5,422 bases of DNA from the NCBI GenBank assembly GCA_030622775.1, contig JAUXFS010000169.1:1-5422 (forward strand), given 5' to 3'. Below, in pieces: positions 4,756-5,422 of this stretch. The notes under the pieces were generated by a model that ran no database searches, was not told where the DNA came from, and saw nothing but the letters and a program-made list of their open reading frames with translations. This DNA is from Rhodospirillales bacterium (lineage in GTDB: Bacteria; Pseudomonadota; Alphaproteobacteria; Rhodospirillales; Defluviicoccaceae). Positions within the stretch are counted from its first letter, which is position 1; the number at the start of each line of letters is the position of its first letter. The position numbers and the translations under genes were made by a program.

Positions 4756-5422
4756 TCAACCCTTGTCGTCGTCGGTCCGGTCGCCGCCGTTGGACCGGTT
4801 CCGCTCTCTCAGGTAATCGTCCGTCGTCCGCGGGACCGGCCGCGGCGCGGCGGCGAACGGTGCGTCCGGGTCGTCGAACTGGGCGATGACCCGGCAATCC
4901 TCGCACATTTTGAGGATCTCCAGACGTCCGGGCTCGGAGAACATCGAATGCCCCGCCAGCCTGCCGAGCAGGGTTTCGATCGTCGATTTCGCGGCGAACG
5001 GTTTTCCGCAGCGGACGCACTCGAACGGCTCTTCCTCCTTCAACACCCGCTTGCGCCCCGCCGCCTCCGAGAAATTCAGCCGCGGGACCAGGGTAATCGC
5101 GTCCTCCGGACAGGTGACCCGGCACAAGCCGCACTGCACGCAGTTGACCTCGGCGAAATCGAGCTGCGGCTTGTCGGGATTGTCGCCGAGGGCTGCCGTC
5201 GGACAGACCCCGACGCAGGACAGACACAGCGTGCAACGCTCCAGGTTCAACTCGATATCGCCGAACGGCGCGCCTTGGGGGAGAGCCAGAATCTCGACCG
5301 GCGCCGGCGCGTTGGCGTGGATGTGGCCGAGGGCGGTGGTCAGCGTCGTCCGCTTCTCGCCGAAGACCCGAGGGCGGGCGGCCACGGGCACCGACGCCGG
5401 CGGCTCCCGGTACAACGCCTCC
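4756..5422 (-). CDS. 4Fe-4S polyferredoxin-like protein, C-terminal 221 residues (5' end off window)
   Basis: The frame stays open to the right edge, so this is the C-terminal part of a larger protein. An apparent start at 5415 is only a TTG codon with no ribosome site. The fragment has a two-cluster ferredoxin domain: CTLCLSCVGVCP at 5235-5200 and CVQCGLCRVTCP at 5142-5107, both complete CxxCxxCxxxCP motifs. After this come CVRCGKPFA (Cys pair at 5019-5008) and MCEDCR (Cys pair at 4905-4894). These paired CxxC motifs about 34 residues apart could bind zinc or another cluster. The tail is charged and probably disordered. No membrane segment is visible. Likely role: cytoplasmic electron transfer for a redox enzyme. 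I associate similar long 4Fe-4S proteins with formate dehydrogenase loci, but that is recollection. The stop lies 34 bp before the DUF6352-type gene, in the same operon. Confidence 0.87.
   Translation of the reverse strand, partial: EALYREPPASVPVAARPRVFGEKRTTLTTALGHIHANAPAPVEILALPQGAPFGDIELNLERCTLCLSCVGVCPTAALGDNPDKPQLDFAEVNCVQCGLCRVTCPEDAITLVPRLNFSEAAGRKRVLKEEEPFECVRCGKPFAAKSTIETLLGRLAGHSMFSEPGRLEILKMCEDCRVIAQFDDPDAPFAAAPRPVPRTTDDYLRERNRSNGGDRTDDDKG

Noticed and set aside
3747..4889. 380-codon plus-strand reading frame
   Set aside because: It overlaps the DUF6352-type gene and the 4Fe-4S gene on the opposite strand and is Arg/Pro/Gly-rich, as expected of a GC shadow frame.
5413..5415. TTG as the start of the 4Fe-4S protein
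   Set aside because: The frame continues open to the window edge and no ribosome site is visible, so the gene most likely starts outside the window.

Overview
The window is high-GC DNA with dense coding, mostly on the minus strand. It most resembles a facultatively anaerobic or metabolically versatile proteobacterium, probably an alpha- or betaproteobacterium. That placement is inferred from base composition, an FNR/FixK-type palindrome, and gene families I recognise from such genomes; nothing here fixes the species. I see no rRNA, tRNA, CRISPR array, transposase or phage gene.

Layout. (1) Positions 2619 down to 1 (minus strand) hold two flavoprotein genes with only 2 bp between them. The first is a 613-residue GltD-like NAD(P)H:ferredoxin-type oxidoreductase with N-terminal and C-terminal iron-sulfur regions. 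The second is a pyridine-nucleotide-disulfide-type FAD oxidoreductase that runs off the left edge, with 258 codons visible. (2) Positions 2620-2950 form a divergent intergenic region. It has a perfect TTGAC-N4-GTCAA palindrome placed to act on the flavoprotein operon, a second small palindrome, and a two-copy 34-bp tandem repeat. (3) Positions 2951-3379 (plus strand) encode a small exported, histidine-rich DUF4399-type protein. An 18-bp tandem duplication covers its stop codon. (4) Positions 5422 down to 3476 (minus strand) carry three tightly spaced genes: the C-terminal part of a polyferredoxin-like 4Fe-4S protein, a DUF6352-type protein and a short DUF6494-type protein.

How they may work together. 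The flavoprotein pair looks like an electron-transfer module between NAD(P)(H) and ferredoxin or another low-potential partner. Comparable GltD-like subunits accompany 2-oxoacid:ferredoxin oxidoreductases in some anaerobically growing proteobacteria, so the off-window genes to the left deserve inspection. The iron-sulfur/DUF6352/DUF6494 set looks like a conserved redox-accessory operon. I associate it from memory with formate-dehydrogenase-type loci, but no such enzyme gene is visible here. The main novelty candidates are the altered cysteine pattern of the 613-residue protein, the probable oxygen-responsive control of its operon, and the uncharacterised three-gene set.
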